A stretch of DNA of 64,000 bases from Alkalihalophilus marmarensis DSM 21297 (GCF_000474275.2 NZ_ATAE01000005.1:124001-188000), one strand, 5' to 3'. Positions 24,232-33,346 are shown, counted from the first letter of the stretch. Notes: generated by a model not told the origin, from the sequence alone. Numbers and translations are program-made.

Positions 24232-25975
24232 GTTAAAAGGCGGGCGCTTTTTAGTAGAGAGTATGAAAGTGGAGGATCTTTTTACACCTGAAGATCTAAA
24301 TGAAGAACAAAAAATGATTGCTGAGACAGCTAGACAATTTATTGAAAGAGAAGTAGCACCTTACCGTGAGGAGATTGAAAATCAAGATTTTGAAAAGATT
24401 GTCCAGCTTTTGAAAAAAGCAGGATCGCTTGGGCTTCTAGCACATAGCATTCCTGAAGCGTACGGAGGGCTTGGTTTAGATAAAGTCAGTAAAGGAATCG
24501 TTGGAGAGGAGATCGGCGGGTCAAGCGGCTACGGGGTTGCGCATTCGAATCATACATGTATTGCTACCCTGCCAATTACCTACTTTGGAAATGAAGAGCA
24601 GAAGAATAAGTACTTGCCAAAGCTTGCCTCAGGTGACTATTTAGGGGCTTATTGTTTAACGGAGCCTTCATCAGGATCAGACGCTCTCGCAGCTAAAACA
24701 ACAGCAGTTCTTAATCAGGAAAAAACTCATTATATCTTAAACGGGACGAAGCTTTATATAACGAATGCGGTGTTCTCGGATACGTTTATTGTGTATGCAA
24801 AAGTAAACGGGGATCAATTTACCGCCTTTATTTTAGAAAAAGATTTCAAAGGGCTCTCTTTAGGGCCAGAAGAGCAAAAGATGGGGATTAAAGGGTCTTC
24901 TACTCGAAGCGTCATTTTAGAAGATTGTGAGGTTCCGGTTGAAAATGTGCTCGGTGAAGTTGGGAAGGGGCACGTGATTGCCTTTAATGTCTTGAACTTA
25001 GGGAGGTTTAATTTAGGGTCTGCCTGCATGGGTGCTGCTAAAGGAGCTCTAAAGCTTGCTATAGAGCATACAAACGAACGCAAGCAATTTAAAAAGCGCA
25101 TCAGCGAATTTGGAATTACGAAAGAAAAAGTAGCTTTAATGGCTGCACGAATCTTTGCTGCGGAATCGCTTCAATACCGAACGGCTGATCTGCTAGAAGG
25201 AGCATTAGGTGAAATAGATGATACGCATTCTGTCGGTGAAGTTGGAAAAAGGATGATGGAATACGCGCTCGAATGTGCAATTTGTAAAGTTTATGGCTCA
25301 GAAACACTTGATTATGTTGTAGACGAATCTCTTCAGCTGCATGGCGGGGCAGGCTTTATAAAAGAATACCCGATTGAGCAGATGTATCGCGACTCTCGTA
25401 TAAATCGCATTTTTGAAGGCACCAATGAGATTAACCGCCTGCTTGTTCCTGGTCTTTTCTTGAAAAAAGGAGCGAAAGGGGAACTGCCAGTTCAACAAGC
25501 AATTAATCAGGCGATCGATCATTTGAAGAGCGGGAAGCAAGAATCGTATTCAGGGATTTTAAGCAATGAGCGAGGAGTTGTTGATACCTTGCGTACGGTT
25601 TACTTAGCTTTAGCTGGCCTTTCGTATCAGCAATTTGGTAAAGAGCTTGAGTCTGAGCAGGAAATTTTAATCAAGCTTGCAGACATTGGAATTGAGCTCT
25701 ATGCCTCTGAATCAGCTGTACTAAGGGCAATTAAAAGTGAAAATGACCTTCAAGTTCAGCTTGCTACAACAGTACTAGAGTCTTCTGTCAGCCGAGTTAG
25801 AACGGCTTGTGATGAATTAGTAAATGGGATGACGGCATCAAAAGAAGTAGAAGGAATAAGGAAATTAATTAATCAGCTATTTAATGAGATTACATTCCTT
25901 GATCGAGTAGCTAGAAATCGTTCTATTGCAAGTTCTGTAAATGAAAGTGGACGTTATATTCGTTTAGGATCTTAA
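24212..25975 (+). CDS. Acyl-CoA dehydrogenase, FadE/YusJ type
   Basis: The 587-residue flavoenzyme has the acyl-CoA dehydrogenase core (about 40-400: LTEPSSGSDALAAKT, LGEVGKGHVIAFNVLNLGR, EGTNEINR with Glu kept) and an extra C-terminal helical region of some 180 residues, as in B. subtilis FadE/YusJ. It makes the trans-2-enoyl-CoA. The GTG at 24212 follows AAGGGAG and gives the family start with KGGRFLVE; the upstream part of the frame lies inside the ComB-like gene. The overlap of 20 bases suggests translational coupling. Confidence 0.9.
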   Translation: MEQTKRKLKGGRFLVESMKVEDLFTPEDLNEEQKMIAETARQFIEREVAPYREEIENQDFEKIVQLLKKAGSLGLLAHSIPEAYGGLGLDKVSKGIVGEEIGGSSGYGVAHSNHTCIATLPITYFGNEEQKNKYLPKLASGDYLGAYCLTEPSSGSDALAAKTTAVLNQEKTHYILNGTKLYITNAVFSDTFIVYAKVNGDQFTAFILEKDFKGLSLGPEEQKMGIKGSSTRSVILEDCEVPVENVLGEVGKGHVIAFNVLNLGRFNLGSACMGAAKGALKLAIEHTNERKQFKKRISEFGITKEKVALMAARIFAAESLQYRTADLLEGALGEIDDTHSVGEVGKRMMEYALECAICKVYGSETLDYVVDESLQLHGGAGFIKEYPIEQMYRDSRINRIFEGTNEINRLLVPGLFLKKGAKGELPVQQAINQAIDHLKSGKQESYSGILSNERGVVDTLRTVYLALAGLSYQQFGKELESEQEILIKLADIGIELYASESAVLRAIKSENDLQVQLATTVLESSVSRVRTACDELVNGMTASKEVEGIRKLINQLFNEITFLDRVARNRSIASSVNESGRYIRLGS

Positions 25976-26000
25976 CCCATTACAAAAGGATGTGTGCCGA

Positions 26001-26765
26001 TTGCAGCGTTTTCTAAATCACATTGTACTCATATCCGGTGCAGGAAGCGGGATCGGGAAGGCTTCTGCTATTCAACTGGCAAGTGAAGGGGCAGTGGTCA
26101 TCCTCGTCGGGCGCCGGAGAGAAAAATTAGAAGAGACAGCAGTTGAGATGAACAATCAACTACGTGAAGGCTGTGCGTATGTTTACACTTGTGATGTCAC
26201 GGTAGAAGAAGAAGTGGAATTATTAGCTGATTATGTAGAATCCAATTTTGAGAGGCTTGATGTGTTAATCAATAATGCGGGAACATCTCAAGGCGGGGCG
26301 ATTCTTTCTCTAGAAGAAGAGGATTGGAATCACGTCCAAACAACAAATGTAACAAGTGTGTTCTTGATGTCGAAGCATTTAGGTAAATTGATGATTAAAT
26401 CAGAATCGGAGAATAAAGCGATCGTTAATATTGCTTCACTTTCAGGTCATAAAGCAGGGGCAAAGATTCCAAGCTACAGTACTGCCAAGGCTGCCGTTAT
26501 TCATTTAACAAAATCACTTGCAGGAGAACTTGCGCCGCATAATGTACGTGTCAACTCGGTTTCTCCAGGCTTTGTTGAAACGCCTATGACAGAAAACGGT
26601 TTAAAAAATCCGGCGTTTAATCAAGCAATTGAGAGACATACGTTGCTTGGTCGTGTCGGCAGGCCCGAAGAAGTCGCTAAAACGATCGCATTTGCAGCGT
26701 CAAGTGATGCAAGCTATATCACCGGTACGGATTTATTAATAGATGGCGGCTGGTTAACCGTTTAA
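26001..26765 (+). CDS. Short-chain dehydrogenase/reductase, SDR 3
   Basis: The 254-residue classical SDR has SGAGSGIGKA, NNAG, Ser in NIASLSG and YSTAK. The TTG at 26001 (MQRFLNHIVLIS) fits both the family start and the spacing to AAAAGGA (25984-25990); GTG at 25992 would be too near. It lies 25 bases after the FadE-type gene and 16 before a crotonase gene. The substrate is unknown; it is not especially similar to SDR 1 or SDR 2. Confidence 0.83.
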   Translation: MQRFLNHIVLISGAGSGIGKASAIQLASEGAVVILVGRRREKLEETAVEMNNQLREGCAYVYTCDVTVEEEVELLADYVESNFERLDVLINNAGTSQGGAILSLEEEDWNHVQTTNVTSVFLMSKHLGKLMIKSESENKAIVNIASLSGHKAGAKIPSYSTAKAAVIHLTKSLAGELAPHNVRVNSVSPGFVETPMTENGLKNPAFNQAIERHTLLGRVGRPEEVAKTIAFAASSDASYITGTDLLIDGGWLTV

Positions 26766-26781
26766 TAAAGGAGATGAGGGC

Positions 26782-27588
26782 ATGAGTGTAGAAAGCAAAA
26801 AGAGTGTAAAAGAATACAAGGACCTTCTCGTAAAACAAGAAAGCGGGGTATTGGAGATTACATTAGACCGGCCGAATGCCTTGAATGCATTTAGCCCGGA
26901 AATGATCCTAGGCATCGAAGAAGCTCTCCTGAATGCAGAAGGAGACCAAGAGGTAAAAGTGATCGTGCTGCGCGGAAATGGCCGTGCTTTTAGCGCTGGC
27001 GGTGATGTGAAGACGATGGGAGAGGCAGCACCGGTTGATGTGTATAACCATATCGGACATTTAAATGAGCTGATTAAGCAGATGAGATCACTTGAGAAGC
27101 CGATTATTGCAGCAGTACATGGTTTTGCTGCCGGAGCTGGATTTAATTTGGCTCTTGCCTGCGATTTGATTGTTGCAGCAGAAGATACTTCATTCATCTT
27201 AAGCTTTGCACAAGTCGGTCTGGTCTCAGATGGCGGGGGGCATTACTTCCTTCCGAAATCTTTATCACCGTATCAAGCGAAAGAGCTCTTATTTAGGGCC
27301 GAACCGCTCGATGCAAAAACAGCCCAGCAGTGGGGCTTGGTTAATCATGTCTATCCTTTAGCTGAAATGGAGGAGAAGGTTCGTGAATATGCACTGTCTT
27401 TCACGCAGCGTCCTACAAAAGCGATTGGTTTAATGAAAAAGTTGACTAACCTAGCAGATACGACCTCTTTAGCGGATGTACTTGAAGCAGAACGAACAAC
27501 TCAAGCGATGATGGTCACTACACATGATCACCTAGAAGGTGTTCAAGCTTTTAAAGAAAAACGCAGACCACAATTTAAAGGGAATTAA
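26782..27588 (+). CDS. Crotonase-fold enoyl-CoA isomerase/hydratase, PaaG-like
   Basis: The 268-residue protein has RAFSAGGDVKTM and AAGAGFNLALACDL, where true hydratases have Glu (GGGCEL). The second site reads FAQVGLVSDGGGHYFLP, with Asp rather than the usual Glu in the active-site loop. This pattern is that of enoyl-CoA isomerases and PaaG-type enzymes rather than hydratases. It probably shifts a double bond or handles a branched or oxygenated acyl-CoA. It is tightly placed between SDR 3 and the quinone reductase gene. Confidence 0.85.
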   Translation: MSVESKKSVKEYKDLLVKQESGVLEITLDRPNALNAFSPEMILGIEEALLNAEGDQEVKVIVLRGNGRAFSAGGDVKTMGEAAPVDVYNHIGHLNELIKQMRSLEKPIIAAVHGFAAGAGFNLALACDLIVAAEDTSFILSFAQVGLVSDGGGHYFLPKSLSPYQAKELLFRAEPLDAKTAQQWGLVNHVYPLAEMEEKVREYALSFTQRPTKAIGLMKKLTNLADTTSLADVLEAERTTQAMMVTTHDHLEGVQAFKEKRRPQFKGN

Positions 27589-27599
27589 GGGAGGAAAAA

Positions 27600-28586
27600 A
27601 TGATGAAAGCTATTCAATTTACAACATACGGCGGACCAGAAGTGTTAAAGATGGTTGAATTAGATAAGCCTAACCCAGAAGCAAACGAAGTAATCATAAA
27701 AATAGAAGCAATTGGTGTGAATTATGCAGACACAGCAAGACGTGAAGGTCAATATGTCGTACCTACTCCGCTCCCGTTCGTTCCTGGTGCAGAGGTCGCT
27801 GGTATTGTTGATGAAGTCGGCAGTGATGTCAGTACGGTTAAAGCAGGGGATCGAGTCGTAACTCTATTGGGATCTAAGAAAGCGACAGGTTATGCTGAAT
27901 ATTCGATTGCGGATGAACGTGGATTAATGCTGATTCCTGATGGGGTCAGTTTTGAACAAGCAGTGGCTCTTCCGCTGCAGGGGTTAAGTGCCTACCATAT
28001 TTTAAAAACTATGGGGCAGCTTGAAGAAGGTGATACGGTGCTCGTTCATGCAGCAGCCGGCGGTGTAGGGACGATCGCTGTTCAGCTTGCAAAGTTAATG
28101 GGTGCAGGAAAAGTCATCGCTACAGCAAGCACGAAAGAAAAGCTTGAACTTGCTGGTGAGCTTGGAGCCGATGTACTTGTAAATTACACCGAGGATAATT
28201 GGTATGAACAAGTACTTGAGGCTACGAACGGAAGGGGTGTTAATGTAGCTCTTGAGATGGCAGGCGGCCGGGTATTTATTGATACCCTTAAGTGCTTAGC
28301 GACTTTTGGCAGGCTCGTTGTATACGGGGTGGCAAGCGGGGAGCAAAGTCCTTTTAACCCATCTTCCTTAATGGCCCGAAACCAATCTGTCATTGGCTTT
28401 TTCTTACCACAAATTATGAGAAAGCCAAGACTCTTGCAATCAAGCATGAAAGAGCTATTAGACTATGTAGGAAGCGGACAGTTAAAGCTTCAAATTGGTG
28501 GTACGTATGCGCTTGATGAAGCAGCAAAGGTTCACCAGTTAATGCAAGGAAGAAAAACGATAGGGAAATTAATCTTAAAGCCATAA
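27600..28586 (+). CDS. Zinc-independent quinone oxidoreductase (MDR family)
   Basis: The 328-residue medium-chain reductase has the GroES-like domain (about 1-130) and the NADPH-binding AAAGGVGTIAVQLAKLMGA, and no zinc-binding Cys. It matches NADPH:quinone or enone reductases; a 2-enoyl thioester reductase is another choice. GGGAGG precedes ATG 27600 or 27603. It ends the operon, with a strong terminator at 28598. Confidence 0.87.
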   Translation: MMKAIQFTTYGGPEVLKMVELDKPNPEANEVIIKIEAIGVNYADTARREGQYVVPTPLPFVPGAEVAGIVDEVGSDVSTVKAGDRVVTLLGSKKATGYAEYSIADERGLMLIPDGVSFEQAVALPLQGLSAYHILKTMGQLEEGDTVLVHAAAGGVGTIAVQLAKLMGAGKVIATASTKEKLELAGELGADVLVNYTEDNWYEQVLEATNGRGVNVALEMAGGRVFIDTLKCLATFGRLVVYGVASGEQSPFNPSSLMARNQSVIGFFLPQIMRKPRLLQSSMKELLDYVGSGQLKLQIGGTYALDEAAKVHQLMQGRKTIGKLILKP

Positions 28587-28597
28587 CATCTAGAGAG

Positions 28598-28632
28598 AGC
28601 CAGACGAATGAGAATGAGTCTGGCTTTTTTTT
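28598..28632 (+). terminator. intrinsic terminator of the acyl-CoA operon
   Basis: AGCCAGAC (28598-28605) pairs with GTCTGGCT (28618-28625) and is followed by eight T. Confidence 0.92.
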
Positions 28633-28672
28633 GGAATAGTTCTTTGGGCACAGGCATACATCACTAATATAA

Positions 28673-28690
28673 ATACTATCTAGTCAGTAT
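28673..28690 (+). promoter_or_regulatory. TetR operator before the liv operon
   Basis: ATACTATC-TA-GTCAGTAT is an 8-2-8 palindrome with two mismatched pairs. A TTGGGC/TATAAA pair (28644 and 28668, 18-bp spacer) ends right at its first base, so a bound regulator would cover the transcription start. Confidence 0.6.
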
Positions 28691-28722
28691 GTTGCGGGCG
28701 TAGATTATGTTGAGGAGGAGTA

Positions 28723-29589
28723 GTGGTGGATCTTTTATTTCAGCAGATTTTAAACGGACTCACTGTTGGAAGCGTTTACAGTCTGGTTGCATTAGGATTG
28801 ACGCTAGTTTTTGGAATATTGCATGTACCTAATTTTGCCCACGGCGCACTTTATATGGTGGGAGCCTACATTGCTTTGACCGTCATGACAGCACTTGGGG
28901 TGCATTACTGGATTGGTTTAATTATTGCCGTCATTGTGATCGCTTTGTTATCTGTTTTAATGGAGCGTCTTGTATTTAGTCGTCTAGATTCGAAAGACCC
29001 TTTACCAATTATGATTGCTTCCATCGGTATTCTGTTTTTCCTTGAATCTTTCGCTCAATATATGTGGGGAAGCCAGTACCAGCGAATGGTTACCCCGTAT
29101 GGAGATACGATTCAGATCTTCGGCCTAACTGTTACGATGCAGCGTTTATTGGTCATCATAGCAGCTGTTGCCCTGATGTATGCTCTCCATCTATTTTTAA
29201 CAAAAACGATGACTGGAGCAGCGATTATCGCTATGTCACAAAGTAAAAATGGTGCTTTTCTTGTTGGAATTAATGCCACAAGGGTATCGATGTTAACCTT
29301 TGCGATTGCAGGCGGTTTAGCAGCTGCCGCAGCAACTCTTGCAGCTCCTATTAATCTAGTCTTTCCAAGTATGGGGAACTTGGTGATCATGAAGGCATTC
29401 GTCATTATTATTATTGGCGGAATGGGCAGCATACCAGGCGCAATTATTGGAGGTTATATTCTAGGTATGGCCGAGAGTCTCGGAGCAACGTATATATCCG
29501 GAGATTACAAAGACTTAATTGCTTTCGTTCTTCTTGTGTTGATCTTAACGATGAAGCCAAACGGGCTATTTGCAAAGGGGGTTAAGTGA
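28723..29589 (+). CDS. livH: Branched-chain amino-acid-type ABC transporter permease LivH
   Basis: The 288-residue membrane protein has about eight helices and the LivH signatures ILNGLTVGSVYSLVALGLTLVFGILHVPNFAHGALYM and IIIGGMGSIPGAIIGGYILGMAESLG. It forms half of the channel. The start is GTG, at 28723 or 28726, after GAGGAGGAG. It is first of five Liv genes. Liv importers carry branched-chain or aromatic acids and short-chain organic acids; the TetR site upstream ties this one to the acyl-CoA genes. Confidence 0.9.
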   Translation: MVDLLFQQILNGLTVGSVYSLVALGLTLVFGILHVPNFAHGALYMVGAYIALTVMTALGVHYWIGLIIAVIVIALLSVLMERLVFSRLDSKDPLPIMIASIGILFFLESFAQYMWGSQYQRMVTPYGDTIQIFGLTVTMQRLLVIIAAVALMYALHLFLTKTMTGAAIIAMSQSKNGAFLVGINATRVSMLTFAIAGGLAAAAATLAAPINLVFPSMGNLVIMKAFVIIIIGGMGSIPGAIIGGYILGMAESLGATYISGDYKDLIAFVLLVLILTMKPNGLFAKGVK

Positions 29590-29590
29590 T

Positions 29591-30595
29591 TTGAAGATGA
29601 CTAAAAAAACGTATCTCTTGCTTGCCTTGCTCGTGGCTGCTCTGCTGTTTCCTATTCTAGTACCCAATCAATACTATCTTCAAATTTTAATCCTCGTCTT
29701 TATCTGGACGATTGCTGTCTACGGGTTAAATACGATTACCGGGCTCACAGGCCAGCTTTCGTTAGCACATGCAGGTTTTTTCGCAATTGGTGCCTACAGT
29801 CTTGGTTTGTTAACGATTAATGCCGGTATTCCCTTTTGGGCAGCCTTCGTTTTAGCAATTGTCATTACTACAATCATCAGCTTTTTTATCGGGATAGTGG
29901 CGCTTAGAACAAAATCACACTTTTTTGCGATTTATACCATGTCAGTTGGCTTTCTAATTTACTTAATTATTTACAAATCGGAGCTGACTGGCGGGGTTCG
30001 CGGGCTGATCGGCATACCGAATCCAGCACCGATTGGACCACTTACCTTTGAATCCATCCAGTCTTACTACTATTTGATGCTCTTCTTCCTTCTATTGACC
30101 ATTTTCTTTATGTATCGTTTGTTCCATTCATTGCTAGGTAAAACGTTTGTTGCAATCCGTAACAGCGAAGAGCTTGCTGAAACCTTAGGAATTTCTGTAA
30201 TGAAAAATAAGCTTCTCGCTTTTGTCATATCAGCAGGGCTTGCTAGTTTATCAGGAGCCCTATATGCCTCTTATGTCAGGTTTTTAGGTCCGCAAATGGC
30301 TGATATTCACGTGGCATTTGAGATTTTGCTTTATCTCTTAGTAGGCGGTATAGGGACTCTGGCCGGGCCGCTGATAGGAACGTTTATCGTCGTAGTGCTT
30401 ACTCAAATGCTTCAATTTTTAGAGGAGTTTCGAATGCTCGTATTTGGTCCTATAGTCGTACTCCTAATTTTATTTTATCCACGTGGAATTGTTGGGGGTT
30501 ATTTAATGTGGCGTGCTAAACGAGCTAAGAAACAGAAGGTGGCAGATGCGAATACAACAACGAAAGGAGAGAACGGGAATGCTGTTAACCATTAA
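29591..30595 (+). CDS. livM: Branched-chain amino-acid-type ABC transporter permease LivM
   Basis: The 334-residue membrane protein is the second permease, with the LivM marks YGLNTITGLTGQLSLAHAGFFAIGAYS and LVGGIGTLAGPLIGTFIVVVL. TTG 29591 is 9 bases after AAAGGGGG; ATG 29597 is a less well-spaced alternative. The ribosome site lies in the end of livH and the start is 1 base after its stop. The end overlaps livG by 17 bases. Confidence 0.9.
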   Translation: MKMTKKTYLLLALLVAALLFPILVPNQYYLQILILVFIWTIAVYGLNTITGLTGQLSLAHAGFFAIGAYSLGLLTINAGIPFWAAFVLAIVITTIISFFIGIVALRTKSHFFAIYTMSVGFLIYLIIYKSELTGGVRGLIGIPNPAPIGPLTFESIQSYYYLMLFFLLLTIFFMYRLFHSLLGKTFVAIRNSEELAETLGISVMKNKLLAFVISAGLASLSGALYASYVRFLGPQMADIHVAFEILLYLLVGGIGTLAGPLIGTFIVVVLTQMLQFLEEFRMLVFGPIVVLLILFYPRGIVGGYLMWRAKRAKKQKVADANTTTKGENGNAVNH

Positions 30596-31349
30596 TCAGC
30601 TTACAAAGCAATTTGGGGGGCTTTCTGCAGTCAATGACGTTAGTGCTGTAATTGAAGAAAGTAAAATAACAGCCATAATTGGTCCAAATGGGGCTGGGAA
30701 ATCCACATTCTTCAACTTAATTAGCGGGTTTCACCAACCGACTTCAGGTAGGATAGAGCTTTCAGGTCAGGACATTACCAACATGCGTGCAGAACATGTG
30801 GCGAGGCTAGGGGTAGGACGGACGTTTCAAACGACCCATCTATTTGAACAAGCAACCGTATTAGATAATGTGTTGATTGGCCATCGGCTCAGAACAAAAG
30901 CTGGATTGTTTGATGCAATCTTCAGGACAAAGCGCGAGAGGGATGAGAAGAAAAAATGTCTCGATAAGGCGCTTGAAGCACTGGAATTTGTTGGCTTAAC
31001 ATCGCTTGCGTATGAACAGGCTCATTCTATTACTCAGGAGCAGCAAAAGAGAGTTGCCTTTGCACTCGCTCTTGCAACGGATCCAAAACTCGTTTTACTA
31101 GACGAGCCGGCAGCTGGAGTCAATCCAGACGAGACAGAGGGTCTTAGTGAAGTGATGAAGAAAATGGTGAAGCGTGGAAAGACAGTTTGCTTAATTGAGC
31201 ATAAAATGCCGATGGTCATGTCCCTGGCTGATCATATTTTAGTTCTCAATCACGGAGAATTAATCGCAAATGGCACACCAAAAGACATTCAAAAAAATGA
31301 GCGTGTGATTGAAGCCTATCTAGGAGGGAATTCAAATGTTAGTGCTTAA
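30579..31349 (+). CDS. livG: ABC transporter ATP-binding protein LivG
   Basis: The 256-residue ATPase has Walker A GPNGAGKST (about residue 35), the livG-type GVGRTFQTTHLF, Walker B LVLLDEPAAGVNP and the H loop IEHKM. The signature is unusual: SITQEQQKRVAFAL replaces the LSYGQQRRLEIARAL of the family, so the Ser-Gly of LSGGQ is missing. ATG 30579 follows AAAGGAGAG; the frame upstream lies within livM. Overlap with both neighbours shows coupled translation. Confidence 0.9.
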   Translation: MLLTINQLTKQFGGLSAVNDVSAVIEESKITAIIGPNGAGKSTFFNLISGFHQPTSGRIELSGQDITNMRAEHVARLGVGRTFQTTHLFEQATVLDNVLIGHRLRTKAGLFDAIFRTKRERDEKKKCLDKALEALEFVGLTSLAYEQAHSITQEQQKRVAFALALATDPKLVLLDEPAAGVNPDETEGLSEVMKKMVKRGKTVCLIEHKMPMVMSLADHILVLNHGELIANGTPKDIQKNERVIEAYLGGNSNVSA

Positions 31350-32043
31350 AGACCTAATCGTTTCACATGGTCAAGAAGACGTTCTTCGCTCAGTGAATCT
31401 TACGGTAGAAGAAGGAGAGCTCGTTGTTCTGCTTGGAGCGAACGGATCGGGGAAAAGTACTCTTTTTCATACGCTCAGCGGCTTAGTGAGGCCAACTAGC
31501 GGTGAGTTGTCTTTTAAGGGAAATTCATTGAAAGGCCGTTCCCCTAGTCAAATTGTAAGGGATGGCATTGTCCAGTGTGCCGAGGGACGAATGCTTTTTG
31601 CTCAGATGAGTGTCCATGATAACTTAAAAATGGGTGCCTTTACGTATAAACGAAATAAAAAAGAGCTAATGAGACAGCTTGATTATGTGTACACTCTTTT
31701 CCCTGACTTAGTTGGGAAACGTCATTCTCCTGCGGGCAGCCTGTCAGGAGGGCAGCAGCAAATGGTCGCTATCGGTCGTGCGCTAATGGCTAAGCCAAAG
31801 CTTCTATTGCTAGATGAGCCATCACTAGGTCTTGCTCCTTTAATCGTTGAAAAAATGTTTTCTATTATAAAAGAGATTAACAAAGAAGGTGTCACAGTCC
31901 TTCTGGCCGAGCAAAACGCCTATGCTGCACTTTCTGTATCAACAAGGGGGTACGTGCTAGAAGGCGGCCGCTTGAATGTGGAGGGAACAAAAGAGGAACT
32001 ACTTCAAAACGAAGAAATTCGCAAGGCATACATCGGTGCCTAG
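31336..32043 (+). CDS. livF: ABC transporter ATP-binding protein LivF
   Basis: The 235-residue ATPase has a standard set: Walker A GANGSGKST, signature LSGGQQQMVAIGRALM, Walker B LLLLDEPSLGLAP, and the RIVRDGIVQCAEGR-like segment. It overlaps livG by 14 bases. Since LivG has a damaged signature, this partner may supply the main active ATP site of the heterodimer; that is inference. Confidence 0.92.
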   Translation: MLVLKDLIVSHGQEDVLRSVNLTVEEGELVVLLGANGSGKSTLFHTLSGLVRPTSGELSFKGNSLKGRSPSQIVRDGIVQCAEGRMLFAQMSVHDNLKMGAFTYKRNKKELMRQLDYVYTLFPDLVGKRHSPAGSLSGGQQQMVAIGRALMAKPKLLLLDEPSLGLAPLIVEKMFSIIKEINKEGVTVLLAEQNAYAALSVSTRGYVLEGGRLNVEGTKEELLQNEEIRKAYIGA

Positions 32044-32080
32044 GATTTCGATAGATATCAAAAAAATGGGGGAATGAAAA

Positions 32081-33289
32081 ATGAAGAAACAGTGGCTGAT
32101 CTCAGGTGCAGTGGTGATGTCTATGCTCTTAGGTGCATGTGCAAGCGGAACGACGGGAGGCGAAAGCGGGGAGGGCTCAAGTGAAGGGGAAGAACAGGTT
32201 CCTGAAGTAAGCGCAGGAGAAGAGATTATTAACATTGGCTACACTGGTCCTTTAAGCGGGCCTGCTGCTTTTTACGGGGAAAATACGGTAAGCGGAGTGA
32301 GGATGGCAGCTGAGGAAATCAACGAGGCTGGAGGCTTTGAAGTAGGCGGGACCACATATAAATTAAATATCGTGACGTATGATGATCAGTACTTACCTAA
32401 TGAAGCGGCTACAAATGCGAGGCGCCTCGTACAAGAGCATAATACTCCGGTTGTTTTCGTTCCACATAGCGGCGGAGTTTTTGCAACACAAGTGTTTAAT
32501 GAACAGGAAGACTTTATGATTGCCGCTTACACAAGCGAGCCTGAAATTCTTAATCAAGGGAATGAATTAACGTTGCGTATCCCTCCGGCGTATGATCAGT
32601 ACCCAGAACCTTTTGTAAAATATCAACAAGAACGTTTCGGAACAAGGCTTGCACTTCTCCCTACTGCCACACAGTACGGCAAAGATTGGACAGAGGAGCT
32701 GGTGCCGGTTTGGGAAGAATTTGGAGGGGAAGTTGTTTATGACGGGGAAGTTGATTTCGGAAAAGATACAGATTTCTTCCCAATAGTTACCAATGCTCTA
32801 AATCAAAATCCAGATGTCATTTTTGTTGGCGGACCTTCAGAACCAACAGCCCTTCTAATGAAAGCAGCACGCGATCTAGGGTTTGAAGGTGGATTTATGG
32901 TAATGGATCAGGCTAAATTTGAAGAAATGGACGGGGTGCTTGGCAACTTCGATGACATAGAAGGAGCGATTGGCATGCTTCCCATTATTAGCAGTGATGC
33001 CCCTGGAGCAGAAAGCTTTATCGCTTCTTTTGAAAGTGAATTAGGTCGTGTACCTACTGCTGAATCAGCCTTTAACTATCAAGCTATGTATGTTCTAGTA
33101 GAAGCAATGAAATTAGCTGAGACAGTCGAAGACCCGCAAGCGATCATGGCTCAAATGGATGCTGGAGTTAAAGCTCTGTCTGAAGATAAGCTTGTTTGGC
33201 ACTTAACGGGTGTAGAAAATAATGGGTTTGATTGGATGGCCTCGATTGCGGCTATTGAAGATGGAGAGATTGTGTTGATAGAAGAATAA
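32081..33289 (+). CDS. ABC transporter substrate-binding lipoprotein, LivJ/LivK type
   Basis: The 402-residue protein starts with a lipoprotein signal (MKKQWLISGAVVMSMLLGAC, lipid Cys20), then a Gly/Glu/Ser linker and the type I periplasmic-binding fold (IINIGYTGPLSGPAAFYGENTVSGVRMAAEEIN onward). It captures the substrate outside the membrane for LivFGHM. The ligand cannot be read from sequence. GGGGGAATG precedes the ATG, and a hairpin follows at 33347. Confidence 0.9.
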   Translation: MKKQWLISGAVVMSMLLGACASGTTGGESGEGSSEGEEQVPEVSAGEEIINIGYTGPLSGPAAFYGENTVSGVRMAAEEINEAGGFEVGGTTYKLNIVTYDDQYLPNEAATNARRLVQEHNTPVVFVPHSGGVFATQVFNEQEDFMIAAYTSEPEILNQGNELTLRIPPAYDQYPEPFVKYQQERFGTRLALLPTATQYGKDWTEELVPVWEEFGGEVVYDGEVDFGKDTDFFPIVTNALNQNPDVIFVGGPSEPTALLMKAARDLGFEGGFMVMDQAKFEEMDGVLGNFDDIEGAIGMLPIISSDAPGAESFIASFESELGRVPTAESAFNYQAMYVLVEAMKLAETVEDPQAIMAQMDAGVKALSEDKLVWHLTGVENNGFDWMASIAAIEDGEIVLIEE

Positions 33290-33346
33290 ACCTAATAAGA
33301 GAATTAATCTAATAGAAGAATAAATCCGATAGAAATCAATCTGATA

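Noticed and set aside
26754-27197. Minus-strand frame of 147 codons
   Set aside because: It is fully antisense to a crotonase gene with clear motifs; it reflects codon bias of that gene.
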